Shown here: in pieces, positions 24,245-35,455 of the stretch
How the letters are laid out: every line of letters begins with the position of its first letter
Position numbering within the stretch: position 1 is the first letter of the stretch
DNA from: Fragilariopsis cylindrus CCMP1102
Taxonomy: Eukaryota; Bacillariophyta; Bacillariophyceae; Bacillariales; Bacillariaceae
Reading direction: 5' to 3'
Length of the DNA stretch: 62,600 nt
Assembly (NCBI GenBank): GCA_900095095.1
Contig: FMBT01000525.1
Coordinates: 1 to 62,600 of the forward strand
Translations under genes and position numbers: made by a program
Notes under the pieces: generated by a model
The model's input: the letters and a program-made list of their open reading frames with translations, nothing else
The model's database searches: none
Told to the model about the DNA's origin: nothing

Positions 24245-25882
24245 TTATGAATCGCCCATGAGGGCATCATCGTCGTCGTCATCATCACCGTGTTTGAAGG
24301 GATTACTACGATATCGAAGTAGCATAGGTGTAAACAATTCAATTTGTTTTGCCCAATATTGTAAATGCGTCACTGTAGTTTGTGGATTCTTTTCTGCAAA
24401 TGTTGAATCATCGTCTACCTTCAATACCCATCCTTCCTTCGATTGCTTCCCAACTTGATCTAAAATAAATCCAATTACTTCAGCAGTAACCACATCGTCA
24501 CCATCGTTATTGTTGTTGCTATCAGGATGAGTAATTTCAGGAGTAACAAATACACGCATTAACCGTTCTCGATGAATCACCCTCATAGACTGAAACAAAC
24601 AAAGTATGAATGTTCGTGCTTGTGCCATAGCAGGTGGGTATGATAGTAATTTACTATTCAAACAAAAATTACCACGAACTAAAGTGGCACAACTACCAAG
24701 TGCAGCAAATAATGTTTCATCTGTAATATCATCGGTAGAGAATTGTGCCCTCAATAATGAAAATGGAATCGGCCGACCTTGATGCATAAGTCGAACTAAT
24801 TTCGTTACAATTTTTGTTAATTGCTTCTGCTCATCATCGTCAATATCATCATCATCAGCAGCAGCAGCACCAGAAGAAGTTGTATCATTTCCGTTGTTGT
24901 TATTGTTTTCAAAATCTTCTCGGGGCGGAAGATAATTAAGTGTATTGAGGTATTTGGCATTCATAGCTTCCCGTCCTCCATCTGAGTCATTATTACTACT
25001 GGTTATGGTGGCGGTGGTTTGAATCTTTTGACCACTTTCCTTTTCTAATGTTTTCGCATCGAACAAATTACGACTTTGATAGGCGAGTGGACACGCAACC
25101 TTACCCATAATCAAATTCGCTTGAAGTGTTTTCTCATCATAAACCTCCAGAGAATGCCAACCTTCCGAATCTTCGCTAGCCTTTTTGAACCCATAACTTG
25201 ATTTACGTGCCAATGCTTGTCGTTCTGATTCTTTCTTTTGAAATGAAATAGATTTTCGACCGGTACCACCTGAAGGATCTGACTGTAATTGTGATAGACG
25301 CTTAAGTTCCTCGTCTGTCGTAGCTGACGCTGATGCAACTGCCTCATCTATGTGAGAAAAACTCGGTCTCATTTGTGTCATTCTAGACAACGGTACAAGG
25401 TGCAATCCTAACTGTTTTGGATCTTTGTCATCACCTCCCCCAGATACCATCATCTTACCCAACGCCATATGTGTCGATACGGGAATTGTATGGCTAGTAA
25501 ATGTTCTTGATGCCATAGTATACAAACCATTCCTTTGAATATTAGATGGTGTATCGAAATCAATTTCCATCATACAATGACGTGGTTTAACTCGAGCCGC
25601 TTCGGGTGGAGACGGATGTGCATGCTTTTGGAGTGGATATTGAATCAATTGGATTTGTTTCGAAAGTTCTGGTGACAAAAATACGGGAATTTCTCGTACT
25701 ATTTCATCGTCATCGTCAATTTCTTCGTCGTTGTCGTTACTGCTACTGTTACTATCATCTTCGCCTAGAACTTCAGTAACATTTTTACTGGTGACCGCTA
25801 TTGGTTGATCGATATCGTCATCGCTATCATCAAGATCCATGACGACCTCTGGCTCAGACTTAATTTTTGACCTTGTACTCAT
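24245..25882 (-). CDS. RPC5: RNA polymerase III subunit RPC5 (POLR3E/Rpc37-like)
   Basis: 545 aa, single intact exon. It opens with an acidic leader, then DDDEIVREIPVFLSPELSKQ and IQLIQYPLQ, the conserved start of the RPC5/Sin family, followed by RHCMMEIDFDTPSN and YTMASRTFTSHTIPVSTHMALGK. The central YLNTLNYLPPRE also matches the family. The C-terminal part carries winged-helix-like segments (IPFSLLRAQFS, NFCLNSKLLSYPP, RVIHRERLMRVF). RPC5 with RPC4 forms the TFIIF-like subcomplex of Pol III used in initiation and termination of tRNA and 5S genes. Assignment rests on the N-terminal motif order; the C-terminal half is divergent. Confidence 0.85.
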   Translation of the reverse strand: MSTRSKIKSEPEVVMDLDDSDDDIDQPIAVTSKNVTEVLGEDDSNSSSNDNDEEIDDDDEIVREIPVFLSPELSKQIQLIQYPLQKHAHPSPPEAARVKPRHCMMEIDFDTPSNIQRNGLYTMASRTFTSHTIPVSTHMALGKMMVSGGGDDKDPKQLGLHLVPLSRMTQMRPSFSHIDEAVASASATTDEELKRLSQLQSDPSGGTGRKSISFQKKESERQALARKSSYGFKKASEDSEGWHSLEVYDEKTLQANLIMGKVACPLAYQSRNLFDAKTLEKESGQKIQTTATITSSNNDSDGGREAMNAKYLNTLNYLPPREDFENNNNNGNDTTSSGAAAADDDDIDDDEQKQLTKIVTKLVRLMHQGRPIPFSLLRAQFSTDDITDETLFAALGSCATLVRGNFCLNSKLLSYPPAMAQARTFILCLFQSMRVIHRERLMRVFVTPEITHPDSNNNNDGDDVVTAEVIGFILDQVGKQSKEGWVLKVDDDSTFAEKNPQTTVTHLQYWAKQIELFTPMLLRYRSNPFKHGDDDDDDDALMGDS

Positions 25883-26222
25883 GGTAGGAAAATTTTATGG
25901 TCGTCTCGTTCTTCAATTTTCAATGTTGAAAGGTATTGTGGTGGCGATAGGAATCGATTTTGTTTCGGACAACTTCGATGCCGACAATGGATATGAATGT
26001 GATGCAATGATGGGTGATTATTGGCTTTTCAATTCTTGTGTACTACAGTAGACGTGAACATGATTATGTGATTTTCTCTCTCATTTTCTAACACTGATAA
26101 CTGGAGCTTAACAAGTCGTGACGGGAGACGGACAGGTCAACTTGGCACCGTAGGGGATTCGATTATTTATTTATTTTGTAGAAATTTCTCAACCTATGAA
26201 ACGGAAGATAGATAGTCCTGAG

Positions 26223-26278
26223 TGAGACAGTGACAGTGAGACAGTGACAGTGAGACAGTGACAGTGAGACAGTGACAG
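26223..26278. repeat. 14-bp tandem repeat TGAGACAGTGACAG, four copies
   Basis: Four perfect copies in tandem. The same unit recurs three times at ~26478-26519 (one base changed) and once at ~26766-26779. Confidence 0.92.
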
Positions 26279-26851
26279 GACTTTACATATTATTATTATG
26301 GTGATCTGGGCAGTTACGATTTTTGAGCTCCAGTCCCAGTTCAAGTTTGGGTTCTAAATAACATGGTACTATATTGTTCTATTAATATTTTACTTGCGGT
26401 AGAGGATGAATCCTCTAAATAAATAATCGAATCTTCGATTATTTATTTATTTTGGTAGAGAGATAGATGGTCCTGAGTGAGACAGTGACAGTGAGACAGT
26501 GACAATGAGACAGTGACAGGTGCTTGTCATGAACCATAAAGCAGTAATAGCGTTATCAATCTCTTTGATACCTTTCAATTTTCAGAATTTCTGTATTTAC
26601 GCTTAATTTGCGCTACCATGATATCTTCCCTTCAAAATCTAAGTTAGTAGGATGAAAAATCCTTCCTTTCAAGATCTCAGAATTATGGGATTTGCTTCCT
26701 GTGTGACGTAAGAGAAAGACCAAAGATATCATATCTTCTTTCCTTTCTTTGTCTCTTTCATGATTCGAGACAGTGACAGGACTTTACATATGGTGATCTG
26801 GGCAGTTACGGTTTTTGAGCTCGTGTTCCAGTTGAAGTTTGGGTTCTAAAA
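26271..26851. repeat. Spaced direct repeats upstream of the mutarotase gene
   Basis: A block of ~80 bp (CAGTGACAGGACTTTACATA, then TGGTGATCTGGGCAGTTACG, TTTTTGAGCTC, AAGTTTGGGTTCTAAA) occurs at ~26271-26360 and again at ~26768-26855, with an ATTATTATTA insertion in the first. A second pair, CGATTATTTATTTATTTT with GTAGA, is at ~26159 and ~26437. Confidence 0.85.
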
Positions 26852-26982
26852 TTTGATCATCACCGGTAGACTAACGAGATGAAAAGATCTATCGATACTA
26901 TTATCAGGAGATGAAAACATCTATCTTTATTCTCACAGTTCTAGAATAAATATTCTAACAAAACAAACAGATCAAAATCAAA

Positions 26983-28684
26983 ATGAAATCTGCTCTCCTC
27001 GCCAGTCTCGTTGCATCTGCTGCTGCATTCGCACCTGCGTTCGTACCTGTCAAGTCTCCATATGCCGTATTATCCAAGACTGAATCTCTAGCGTTCAAGG
27101 TATGAGACAATCGACAGGCTTTTGCTTCCTATTTGATCCATATGGAATTACTTTGATAAAAATTTCATGGTGTGAACAGTATGGATTTGATTGAAACATA
27201 TATCTCAACCTTATTTTCTTCTTCTCTTTATTTGTGTGGGTTAGGGACGTCGCCTTCAAGCCACACCTTCTGTAGAAGATGTAGCACTCACAGCAAATCC
27301 TAATGAAACAAAGCTCCCCCCTCGCAGTTCCAGGGAAGGTGTTGTTTCAAGAATGCCAATACAAGACGAAGGTAACGCCGTAAGGATTTCCGAGAGCACC
27401 AAAGAACTTACCTACGTTGCGAGTATTAACAACATCGACAGTGGCCCCATCTCTGCTAGGGAGACTGTTAAAGCATGGGTTCTAGAGAATGAGTTTATTT
27501 CAGTCAAGGGTGTTTTGTTGGGCGGTAATCTTATGGGTTTCGTTGACAAGGAAACTAAAGAAGAGTATCTTTGGCTAAACAAGGAGGGTGCGGTTGGTTA
27601 CGGCGCAAAGTCCAATGCTTTCCCCTTGGCACGAGGTTTATTCCTTCATGGAGGAATCCGTATGGCAGCTGTTACCGCTGAGCATGGCTTGTATTATGAC
27701 ACAGAATGGGATCTCGATCTTGAAACTTCCGCGTCAGGTGATTCAGCTTCGCTTATTTTCTCGATTAAGGATACTGATAAAGCTCGTAAAGAATTGGAAG
27801 ATTCATTGAGTACAGGTGGTTTCTCGAGCTGGGATGCCGAAACACCAATGAAAAATTATCCTGTGACGAATGCTAACTTCATCTTCAAGGTAACGCTGAA
27901 GAAGGGCGAGAAATTTGTTCGCACTGAGTGTATTGTAGATAACACGACCACCGAACCTATTCAAGCTGAAGCCTGGATGCCTCAAACTTGGCCAATCACC
28001 AAGGACTCTCAAATCATCTCTCACCAGAAGAAACGTCGCATCAAAGGCCAAAGTGGTGCTTACGTTACTGACAGTTGGGTCATGACAGAAATGATCAACG
28101 ACAAGTTTGTCGCAACTGACATGAAACTTGGAACTGACCAAAATATTCCCCAGTATGATGGATCAGAACCATATTTTACCAATGGCAAAGAAGGACCAAA
28201 AAATGGATGGGAAATTGCATTCCCTCCTACTCCATTGGATGGACAGTGTGATATGAATTACCCGCTCCAGTGGCCTTCTGCAGCTGGTGGTATTCTATAC
28301 GATTACCCTTACATGGATGGAAATTACCATGCTGTAAGCTTTGGTGATGGTCGTGGAGTAGCATATGTATCTGATGAATCAACACCCAAAAGCCCACGTT
28401 TCACCAAGATGTGGTCATGGGGCGATCCCAACTTATTTGATCGTGACGAAGCAGCGAGGAAGGATCCTCCACTTGCAGCAGGAAGGCCAAAAACTGAATA
28501 CTACGAGCCTTGGGCCAGCGCGTTTAATAGTGCATTCTTTGAGTTGTACCAGTTTCCACCAGGCAAGAGCTCATGGGAAGCACGTTTTGTTCCTATCGCT
28601 AAGGGCCTTAACAAAGACATGAAGCAACATGAGTTGCGTACTGTTGTTGATGATGCTGTAAAGGATGCCGTGGAATCTTTGTAA
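26983..28684 (+). CDS. Plastid-targeted galactose-mutarotase-fold protein (DUF5107-like)
   Basis: CDS join(26983..27099,27245..28684), 518 aa. Exon 1 is a bipartite plastid leader, MKSALLASLVASAAAFAPAF, with the ASAFAP-type motif diagnostic of diatoms and relatives. The 145-bp intron (GTATGA...TTAG) rejoins the frame at GRRLQ. The mature protein is beta-rich, with GVLLGGNLMGFVDKETKEEY, an HGG segment, EAWMPQTWPIT and, near the end, YYEPWASAFNSAFFELYQFP then WEARFVPI. That order resembles the DUF5107/aldose-epimerase-like superfamily of sugar-binding folds. I cannot identify catalytic residues with certainty; sugar-phosphate epimerase or glycan-binding roles are possible. Codons are less AT-biased than in the neighbours, as in a well-expressed gene. 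Confidence 0.8.
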
Positions 28685-29538
28685 TTGGCAAATTAAATTG
28701 ATTGTCAGGTAATTCCACGAGCTTAAAAAACCCTACGGATTCCTCTCCCTCAAGTATATGATGATAAATAATTGGTATTAAGGGAAGGAAAAGAGTCAGT
28801 CGTACCGTACAACAAAAGGAAGAATAACAGCAGCAATCGAAAAAATAGTGATAAATTTTTGTAGTAGTCGGATAAATAGATTGAAACTCCACTGTAAATG
28901 ATTACAAATAAATAATAAGTTAATACAAATAAATTAAACAAAGCTATACTTCTTCTCATTGATCAACAATGATTCCGTCATTAATTTGAATATAGTTATA
29001 CACATTCTTCCCATTGATTTATGATTATGATCGGTAATTAAAATAGTCTAACAATTTTATCATCGGAAGCAACACTAAAATGTAATCTATTGTGAATCCT
29101 CTCTTATTGACACATGCGACTTACGACGAACATATTAAATGGACTACACTGTACTACTAATACTAGAATTGCATTAAATGTATTGATTAACAAAAAAAGT
29201 TGTTGCTTCAGACTCAAAAGTCATGTCTACTTTTTTACTATATATATTATATAATTATTGAATAGAGATGGAGAATGTTCTTACTACAAGAGAGATAGAG
29301 CCTACTGCTATTGACGAGGCAGAGACAGTTTGTTCACCACTATTTATTTGTAATATTCTCTCTGTCACACTATTTTTTATGTATTATTATTCATTCATTT
29401 TGTCATATACGATTTTGTTCCACAGTTCTTTATTATTATTATTATCATTATTATTATTATCTCTGTGTTTTGTTGCTGGTGGGAAGGATCCATTGCCATA
29501 TATCATATATCATATCATAGCTACAATAAAGAACTAAT
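28685..29538. other. Convergent intergenic region
   Basis: About 850 bp, strongly AT-rich with T/TTA runs near 29430-29460. The 89-codon ORF at 29268 is hydrophobic only because of TTA/TTG repeats and is not supported. Confidence 0.5.
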
Positions 29539-30205
29539 CTATTTTGCTACTAGAGTACCATCACTGTTCATCATAACTGCGTCTTCACCTGGAAATACTG
29601 CAAACTTTGGAAGTTCGTCATTGTAATCCGTTCCACGGTTCTCGTAGTTAACATGGAATGCTGGTTTAAGATTTGCTGGTAGGGTATTGTTCTTGCCTTT
29701 TATTTTATTTTATTTATTTCATTTCATTTTAGTTAATATTATATCATATTTTTGACATTCAGATATGAGAAACAAAAACAAAACAAATACAAAAGTGTGA
29801 GGTGGGGTGTTCTTAATTCGTAGGAGAGTAAAAAAAAAGGAGATTACACTGTTTTGTTTTGTTTATTTACGTACCATCAACATACCCATCAAAGTAACGA
29901 GGAAAAAATGCTTTGAATGGAGACTTCTCTAGTCCTTGATAGATAGGACAACTACATTCGGTACATCTACCAATCTTTAAGGTACCACCTTGATTGTAGA
30001 CCTTCATTTTATCTTCCCCATTAATCTTATAGTTGCCATGAGTCATAGCATAAAGATGAATTGGAGTTGTTGTCCCGACTGCGATAGTACATGCCCTACA
30101 ATGACACAGAGCATTCATCAACGGATCACCAGTAAGTTCAAAAGAAACTGCACCGCAGAAACATTTTCCTGTCATAGGTGTTGTTTTAGTAGCGTCGTCG
30201 GTCAT
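29539..30205 (-). CDS. GFA/CENP-V domain protein (glutathione-dependent formaldehyde-activating fold)
   Basis: CDS complement(join(29539..29696,29875..30205)), 162 aa. Exon 1 has the zinc-binding pattern of the GFA domain: GKCFCGAV (CxC), ALCHCRACT (CxCxxC), then IGRCTECSCPIYQG (CxxC). The 178-bp intron (GTACGT...AAAG) joins FDGYVDG to KNNTLPANLKPAFHVNYENR. The C-terminal exon continues to AVMMNSDGTLVAK and ends in TAG at 29539. The family is named for glutathione-dependent formaldehyde activation, but many members are of unknown activity. Frame intact; no targeting signal. Confidence 0.9.
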
Positions 30206-30978
30206 GGTTGATTTGATTTATTGATTGATTATGTGTTTCGATGATGTAATGTGGTACACTTGTAGTTGCAAAGCTTGTTTGGTTTTCGCTTTTTTTTTCC
30301 TGTGATTTTTTTGTTTCGTCGAGGATCTTGTGATTTGTTGTGATTTCTCTGCAGAACACAGGTGTCAGGTGGGTGATGTGTTTCAAAAAAGATATTAGTC
30401 TATGTTGCGCGACGACTCTGCTCTCTGGCTGTCGCGCGAAAAAAAAAATAGCAGAGTGCGATCGCTTTTAAAATCAGAAATCATCTCTAGCTAGATCTAT
30501 GACCTTCGAGATTTTTTTTACGAATTCGAGAATAAATCAATCAATCAATCATCAATATCAATCATGCAACCGAGAGCTATCATCTTATCTTCGCCTACAA
30601 AATGGCACGCATTTTGAAGGTGAAACCCCTTCAACAACGAGCCCATGGTCTAATTTCATCTAACTTACACACATAACATTAATAAGAATACAATGATAGC
30701 ATTTTTTATAACAATAGAAGTAGTATTCGTGAAACAATGTTATTTATTTTAGTGATTGTAATAGGAATGGATATCTTATTTTAATATGATGATATAATGT
30801 ATACACATACCAGGTACAGTAACTAAAGAGTGAGATTATCTTCCTTGTTTATTTTCTTTGTGATTCGTTTAACGAATTATTGAATTTACATACATACGCC
30901 CTTGGCGTCTCACTCCTTCCTCTTTTGATGAATGATGATAGCTGCAGTCCTTTGTTTTTGTGTTTAAACTTCTTATTT
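30206..30978. other. Intergenic
   Basis: About 770 bp, containing the GFA gene promoter and the 3' region of the Spondin_N gene. AT-rich, with a short (ATCA)n run near 30536-30555. Nothing else recognised. Confidence 0.5.
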
Positions 30979-32280
30979 TTATCCTCGTAGGAATCGTTTC
31001 TTCATTCGACCGCCGCCGGTACCTACAGAGGAACGTCGAGAAAGTCCAGCAGCTCCACCCACAGTATTGCCACCTGTACTACTAATTCGAGACGATTCGG
31101 CCCGTCCTGAAGCTCTACTTTTTGCTCGACATTTTTCTCTTTGGCATGATCCAGAGCAGCAATCGCCATTTACAGTACATTCATTGAAATATCTACCACA
31201 AACGCCCACACCATTAACATCACCATCGCCACCTGTATTATCACCATCACCATCACCATCACTACCAACATCAACATCAACATCATCTTCGCCATCACTA
31301 TCACTATCACCACCAGTATCAGTATCGGTAGTAATAGTGATAGATCCTCATCCTCAACATTCTCATTCACAACGGGGATTGTTATTTCTGGTTCAGTTGT
31401 TTTTTGGATGGTACAATTCCATAGGGCCATAGGACGTACGACTGTTTCTGATTCATCAAATAGTATACCATTATCACCGGGGATTGTTTCATTCGTTAGT
31501 TGAAAAATTGGTATATGTGGTTCCTGTGGACTGTTATTTAATGTATACGTATCACCTAATTCAGTTCCAGCATCAAATGGATATGTAGCAATTTCAAATG
31601 ATTCATACCATACATTTAATTCAGGATGGATAGGTGAAAAATTATAGATACCTGTAAACCAATCAGGACTTGGAGCAGCCATAGTGATAGTAGATAGCAT
31701 AGGGAAATTTGATGTCAATTGTAGATCATTAAATGTTTGTGGTGGATCATTGGCATTGAATTGATTATTACCGACAACATATTCTCCAGCAGAACCAATA
31801 GTTTGTGATTCTTTAATTTCATCTTCAAGCGTTAAAGTTTTCCCGGACTTTATATTCATGCGTGTGTTTGTTTGTTGGTTGGTTGGTTCAATATATCGGT
31901 ATCAATTAAGGGTGCGTGTGTAGTGAGTTAGTCAGGTGATGACAGTAGTTTGTGTTTAGTAAGTAAAGGAAGCAAAGTTCAGGAAAAACTGCATGCAAAA
32001 TTATAATAACACGACGATGACGTACCTCTGCCACAATTTCAACACCGGGTGATGCCATTGTATCCGGTGCCCACAATTCATAGTCGGTACCATGCGCAAC
32101 AAGTACCGGTGGCGACCAATGTGCACTATTCGTTATAGTATCATATTCAACAGGATGATTCTTCATTGACCACATATTCGTCAATGTACATGAGTACGTA
32201 GCAGCACTACCATTCTGACCAGCATTACCACCGCCAGCCAATACAGATACAGTACTCGGAATCAATGAAAGGAAATCCAT
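30979..32280 (-). CDS. Spondin_N domain protein with C-terminal knottin-like cysteine module
   Basis: Exon 1 is 32026..32280 and exon 2 runs from 31847 to 30979; intron 31848..32025 (GTACGT...AAAG). Exon 1 has NMWSMKNHPVEY, NSAHWSPPVLVAHG, YELW and MASPGVEIVAE, the Spondin_N signature. Exon 2 continues with PSPDWFTGIYNFSPI. Near 31370-31390 one base shift is needed to pass from NENVEDED into a (Asp/Gly/Ser)n linker. The protein then ends in CGRYFNECTVNGDCCSGSC followed by QREKC and a basic Ser/Arg tail. The six Cys are spaced C-x6-C-x5-CC-x3-C-x4-C, the cystine-knot spacing. Probably extracellular or wall-associated (inference), though no clear signal peptide is visible at the chosen start, so a 5' exon may be missing. 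Confidence 0.78.
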
Positions 32281-33412
32281 ACTACAGTATAAATTTAATA
32301 TATCTTGTTCTTCTTCTATCTTGTCGAAACTATGAGTTAATTTTTTTATGAGAAGAGAAAGAAAGTTTGTAACTTCTTGTTTCTTTCTTTCTTTTGTCTT
32401 GTTTTGTTTTGTTTCTGGAATTCAATTGTACAGTAACGTTAATGGGAAAGGTTACGTGTACAAGTATGTCGATCGTGTGAAAATAAATAAATCCAATGAA
32501 TAAATCAGAATCGAATATCAACCACACTTCAACTTGAAAAATAGTTCTTGGGCCAGGTATTAGATCGAGTTGGAAAAGCGATGGCTGAGAGTTTTATTCT
32601 ATTTCAATAGACAAGAAAGTGTGATGCATATAATTAAGTCTTCTTGATCGTTCATGTGTCGCGGTTCGTGGTCAAATTCCTTCCCAAGCAGTGTGTGTGT
32701 GTGATAGATTTTGTTGTTGATGTTTTACATGATAACTGATGCCAACAAAGAAAGTAAATAAATAAATTGTTTAGCGAGGAAATGAGGGCAATATAGAAAA
32801 TTTAGTATACTACGATACAAAAAATGAGACGTCTATATCGCTTGAGTAAATATTGTCTTGCCACCTATGGCTTTGTAGTATTAACCCGGAGGGTTGGGAC
32901 GAAGTCACCCTCCCCTCCCTCCCCCTCCCTTGTACTTAAAGAAAAGAAGAAGGAGACGTGTACAGAGCGAAAGTTACATAGAAATTGTACATCTCGCTTC
33001 GCTCACGCTAGACAGCTAGTACACCTACTTCGAAGTAGTTAGCCAACTATGTCGTAGTTATTTTTCAAAATAAAACAATACAGTGGTTTGTGATACTACG
33101 TATCACCGCTGCGCCGTGCTAACACTAGTAGAACTATCGCGCGTAGAACTAGAGGCACTCAAAGATCCGGCGAATTCTCTTACGCTTTTTGTTGCTAACA
33201 AGGTTAACTATGTCTTCTTGTGTTCATTTCTTTTCTTGCCGCTTATTTATTAATCCCTCCTTACCGAGAATACGATCGCAAATGAAAATACTGTAGACAA
33301 CCAACCAAACAACTAACTAAGAAAATTACCATCGCAACAATTTTTTATAGTACGTTTATATTATCACGCAACAACGGATTATCTTCTTCAAAATGACGAC
33401 ATCAATACAAAA
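32281..33412. other. Intergenic
   Basis: About 1.1 kb. The ORF at 32824-33042 lacks family resemblance. No RNA gene recognised. Confidence 0.5.
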
Positions 33413-34688
33413 ATGGATAAACGACAGGGAAAGCAGGGCGTGTTAGAGAAGGACGATGTACGACGACTCAAGTCGTTGTTATCATTTGCTTTGCTGTTAT
33501 TTCAAACATTATTAATGATATCGATATTAACCCCAAGTGGTGCTATACTCGGCGACAACAGTAACAATAATTAAGTCCCCCATCACTAAAAAATCAATGA
33601 ACGTATTCGATGTCCCAATAGGACAAGCTATCAATTTACCATCTATACGTCATGAGGATACAAAGTAGATAAAAGAAGAAAGGTACGTGGTGCTACATAT
33701 GGTGGTAAAGGTGATAAAAAACATTTAGGTGGATTTACAGAAATTGATATGCAAGGGATATCACCAGCTGTTTGGAAACATGTAGTAGAGAAATGGACAG
33801 TCCATCAGTACTTGATGTTGGATGTGGTAGGGGTACATCAACATCATGGTTCTATACACATGGCTTAGAACACAATGTGTTGAGGGTAGTCATGATGCAA
33901 TTGAACAAAGTATGGTACCAGACAAATCCTTACTAGTTGACATGATTTTAGTAGAGGACCATGGTGGCCAAAAGAACATTTGATGCTGTTTGGTCTGTTG
34001 AATTTTTAGAGCATGTAAATGTGCAATTCCATTACAATTACATATCAACTTTTAGGAAAGCAGCAATCCTATTAGTGACAAGTAGTGGATGGGGTAAGTA
34101 ATGCAGAAATAAAATAAAGATTCTTGATTGTATTGTGTTGTATTTTTTTGTAGATTACTGAACCAATGACGAACGACTCATCTCATTTATTTCATATCTT
34201 TCCGTTCTTTTGCTGCCTTATTAAAAAATGTACTCGTATGAATATCATAGGAGGTTGGCATCATGTAGAAGTTCATAAGATGATTGGTGGATACGTAAAT
34301 AGAAGCATACGGATTTAAATACGATAGTAAATTAACAAAAGAACTGAGAGGTATTGCTCGCCAAGAAAAGAAGAGTAATCAGACGCAATTCCCACCAAAT
34401 GATGAAAAATATAATGCACAACATGTATGGACATCAATGAAAGTGTTTATCAATCCTGCAGTGGCTGCATTACCACAGCATGCACATTTATTTGGCGAAT
34501 TTGGTTGTTTTGGGGGCAAAATAGGAGTTTCACGTGAATGTAAGAATGCGGAAAAAGAAACATTATTAGATCCATCATTTTATCCATTGAATTTGACAAT
34601 AGCACAAGATGAGGCATGGTATGATATTGTTAAAGCTAATATCAAACAAAAACCCGATCAACCACCGAAGAAAGATCAAGAAAAATAG
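33413..34688 (+). pseudogene. Methyltransferase, degraded tandem copy 1
   Basis: Homologous along its length to the copy at 35456. The start MDKRQGKQGV is followed by a membrane anchor (LSFALLLFQTLLMISIL) and a stop after a (GAC/AAC)n tract. Similarity resumes at NPFDVPIGQAINLP-like codons, LGGFTEIDMQGISPAVWKHV, the SAM motif I DNA, VWSVEFLEHV, an intron with GTAAGT...ATAG (~34094-34254), and the C-terminal exon MKVFINPAVAALPQHAHLFG to LTIAQDEAWYDIVKANIKQK. Many single-base losses relative to copy 2 (for example near 33802, 33863 and 33940) break the frame, and the Ser-rich linker is shortened. It retains some bases that copy 2 lacks. Either a decaying duplicate or a copy with worse base calling. 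Confidence 0.7.
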
Positions 34689-35455
34689 ATATTAGTAATA
34701 ATTAAAACATTGACGACACAAATAATTCGTAATAATGTAGAATAATAAAGTGGTGGGTCGAAGTGTTGACTCGTTAGTATTTCTAAGCCGGTGGGGAGCA
34801 AATGCGACAGCTACATAATATTATGATATTATTTAATCACAGTTATTATTATTATTTTTTCGATTTTTTCCATGTTATCTATATAGTAAGGATTTACTCG
34901 TGCCGTATGTTACTATCTATTGTCACATACCTTCTTCTGTAAACTATTACATTTATACGATTAGCTAGTAGCTAGTAGTAACACAGACTCACATTGTAGG
35001 AATATGTCGGGATACGTTGATTTTTGTTTTAAAATGTACTTTTTGTCAACACGGCGAAACGAATTTTTGATTTCCTTCGCAGATTCGAAAATACTTGTGT
35101 GATCTTGAAAACCTCGAATTTTTACTTAAAGACAAAAATACTATCAGTATGTATGTATTTCCTTTTGAGAATGCGCGCGTGCATTCGATTTTTTTTGTCT
35201 ACTGTACTCACGAGGTACAAGTAAGTATATTTGGTAGGGCGCGTGTCAAAAAAATGTATCACTCTCGTCGAGGAGGTACGTTAAGTAAACTGAAATAAGA
35301 ACAAGCAAGGGTACAAGATGCCGATACTAACCGGGAGTTACAAATTATATGTCGTGATTCGATACATTTTAACATACATGTACGCAGGAGATAGAAATAC
35401 GGCAATAACCAACCAACCCCAAACAAAAACTATCGCAACAGCCATTTGTATCAGA
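34689..35455. other. Spacer between the two methyltransferase copies
   Basis: About 770 bp without a supported gene. The ORF at 35095-35298 shows no family resemblance. Presumably holds the copy 2 promoter. Confidence 0.5.

Larger units (their letters stand above)
25883..26982. other. Repeat-rich divergent promoter region
   Basis: About 1.1 kb between divergent RPC5 and the plastid mutarotase-fold gene. It contains duplicated blocks described separately. No ORF supported. Confidence 0.6.

Noticed and set aside
26223-26520. CRISPR array
   Set aside because: Units are 14 bp and directly tandem without unique spacers, in a eukaryotic genome.
29268-29537. Hydrophobic 89-codon ORF
   Set aside because: The Leu run derives from TTA/TTG repeats; the second frame is equally open.
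30979-31209. Peptide-toxin gene suggested by the cystine-knot spacing
   Set aside because: The module is the C-terminus of a Spondin_N protein. Cysteine spacing alone does not indicate toxicity, and such modules occur in many secreted proteins.
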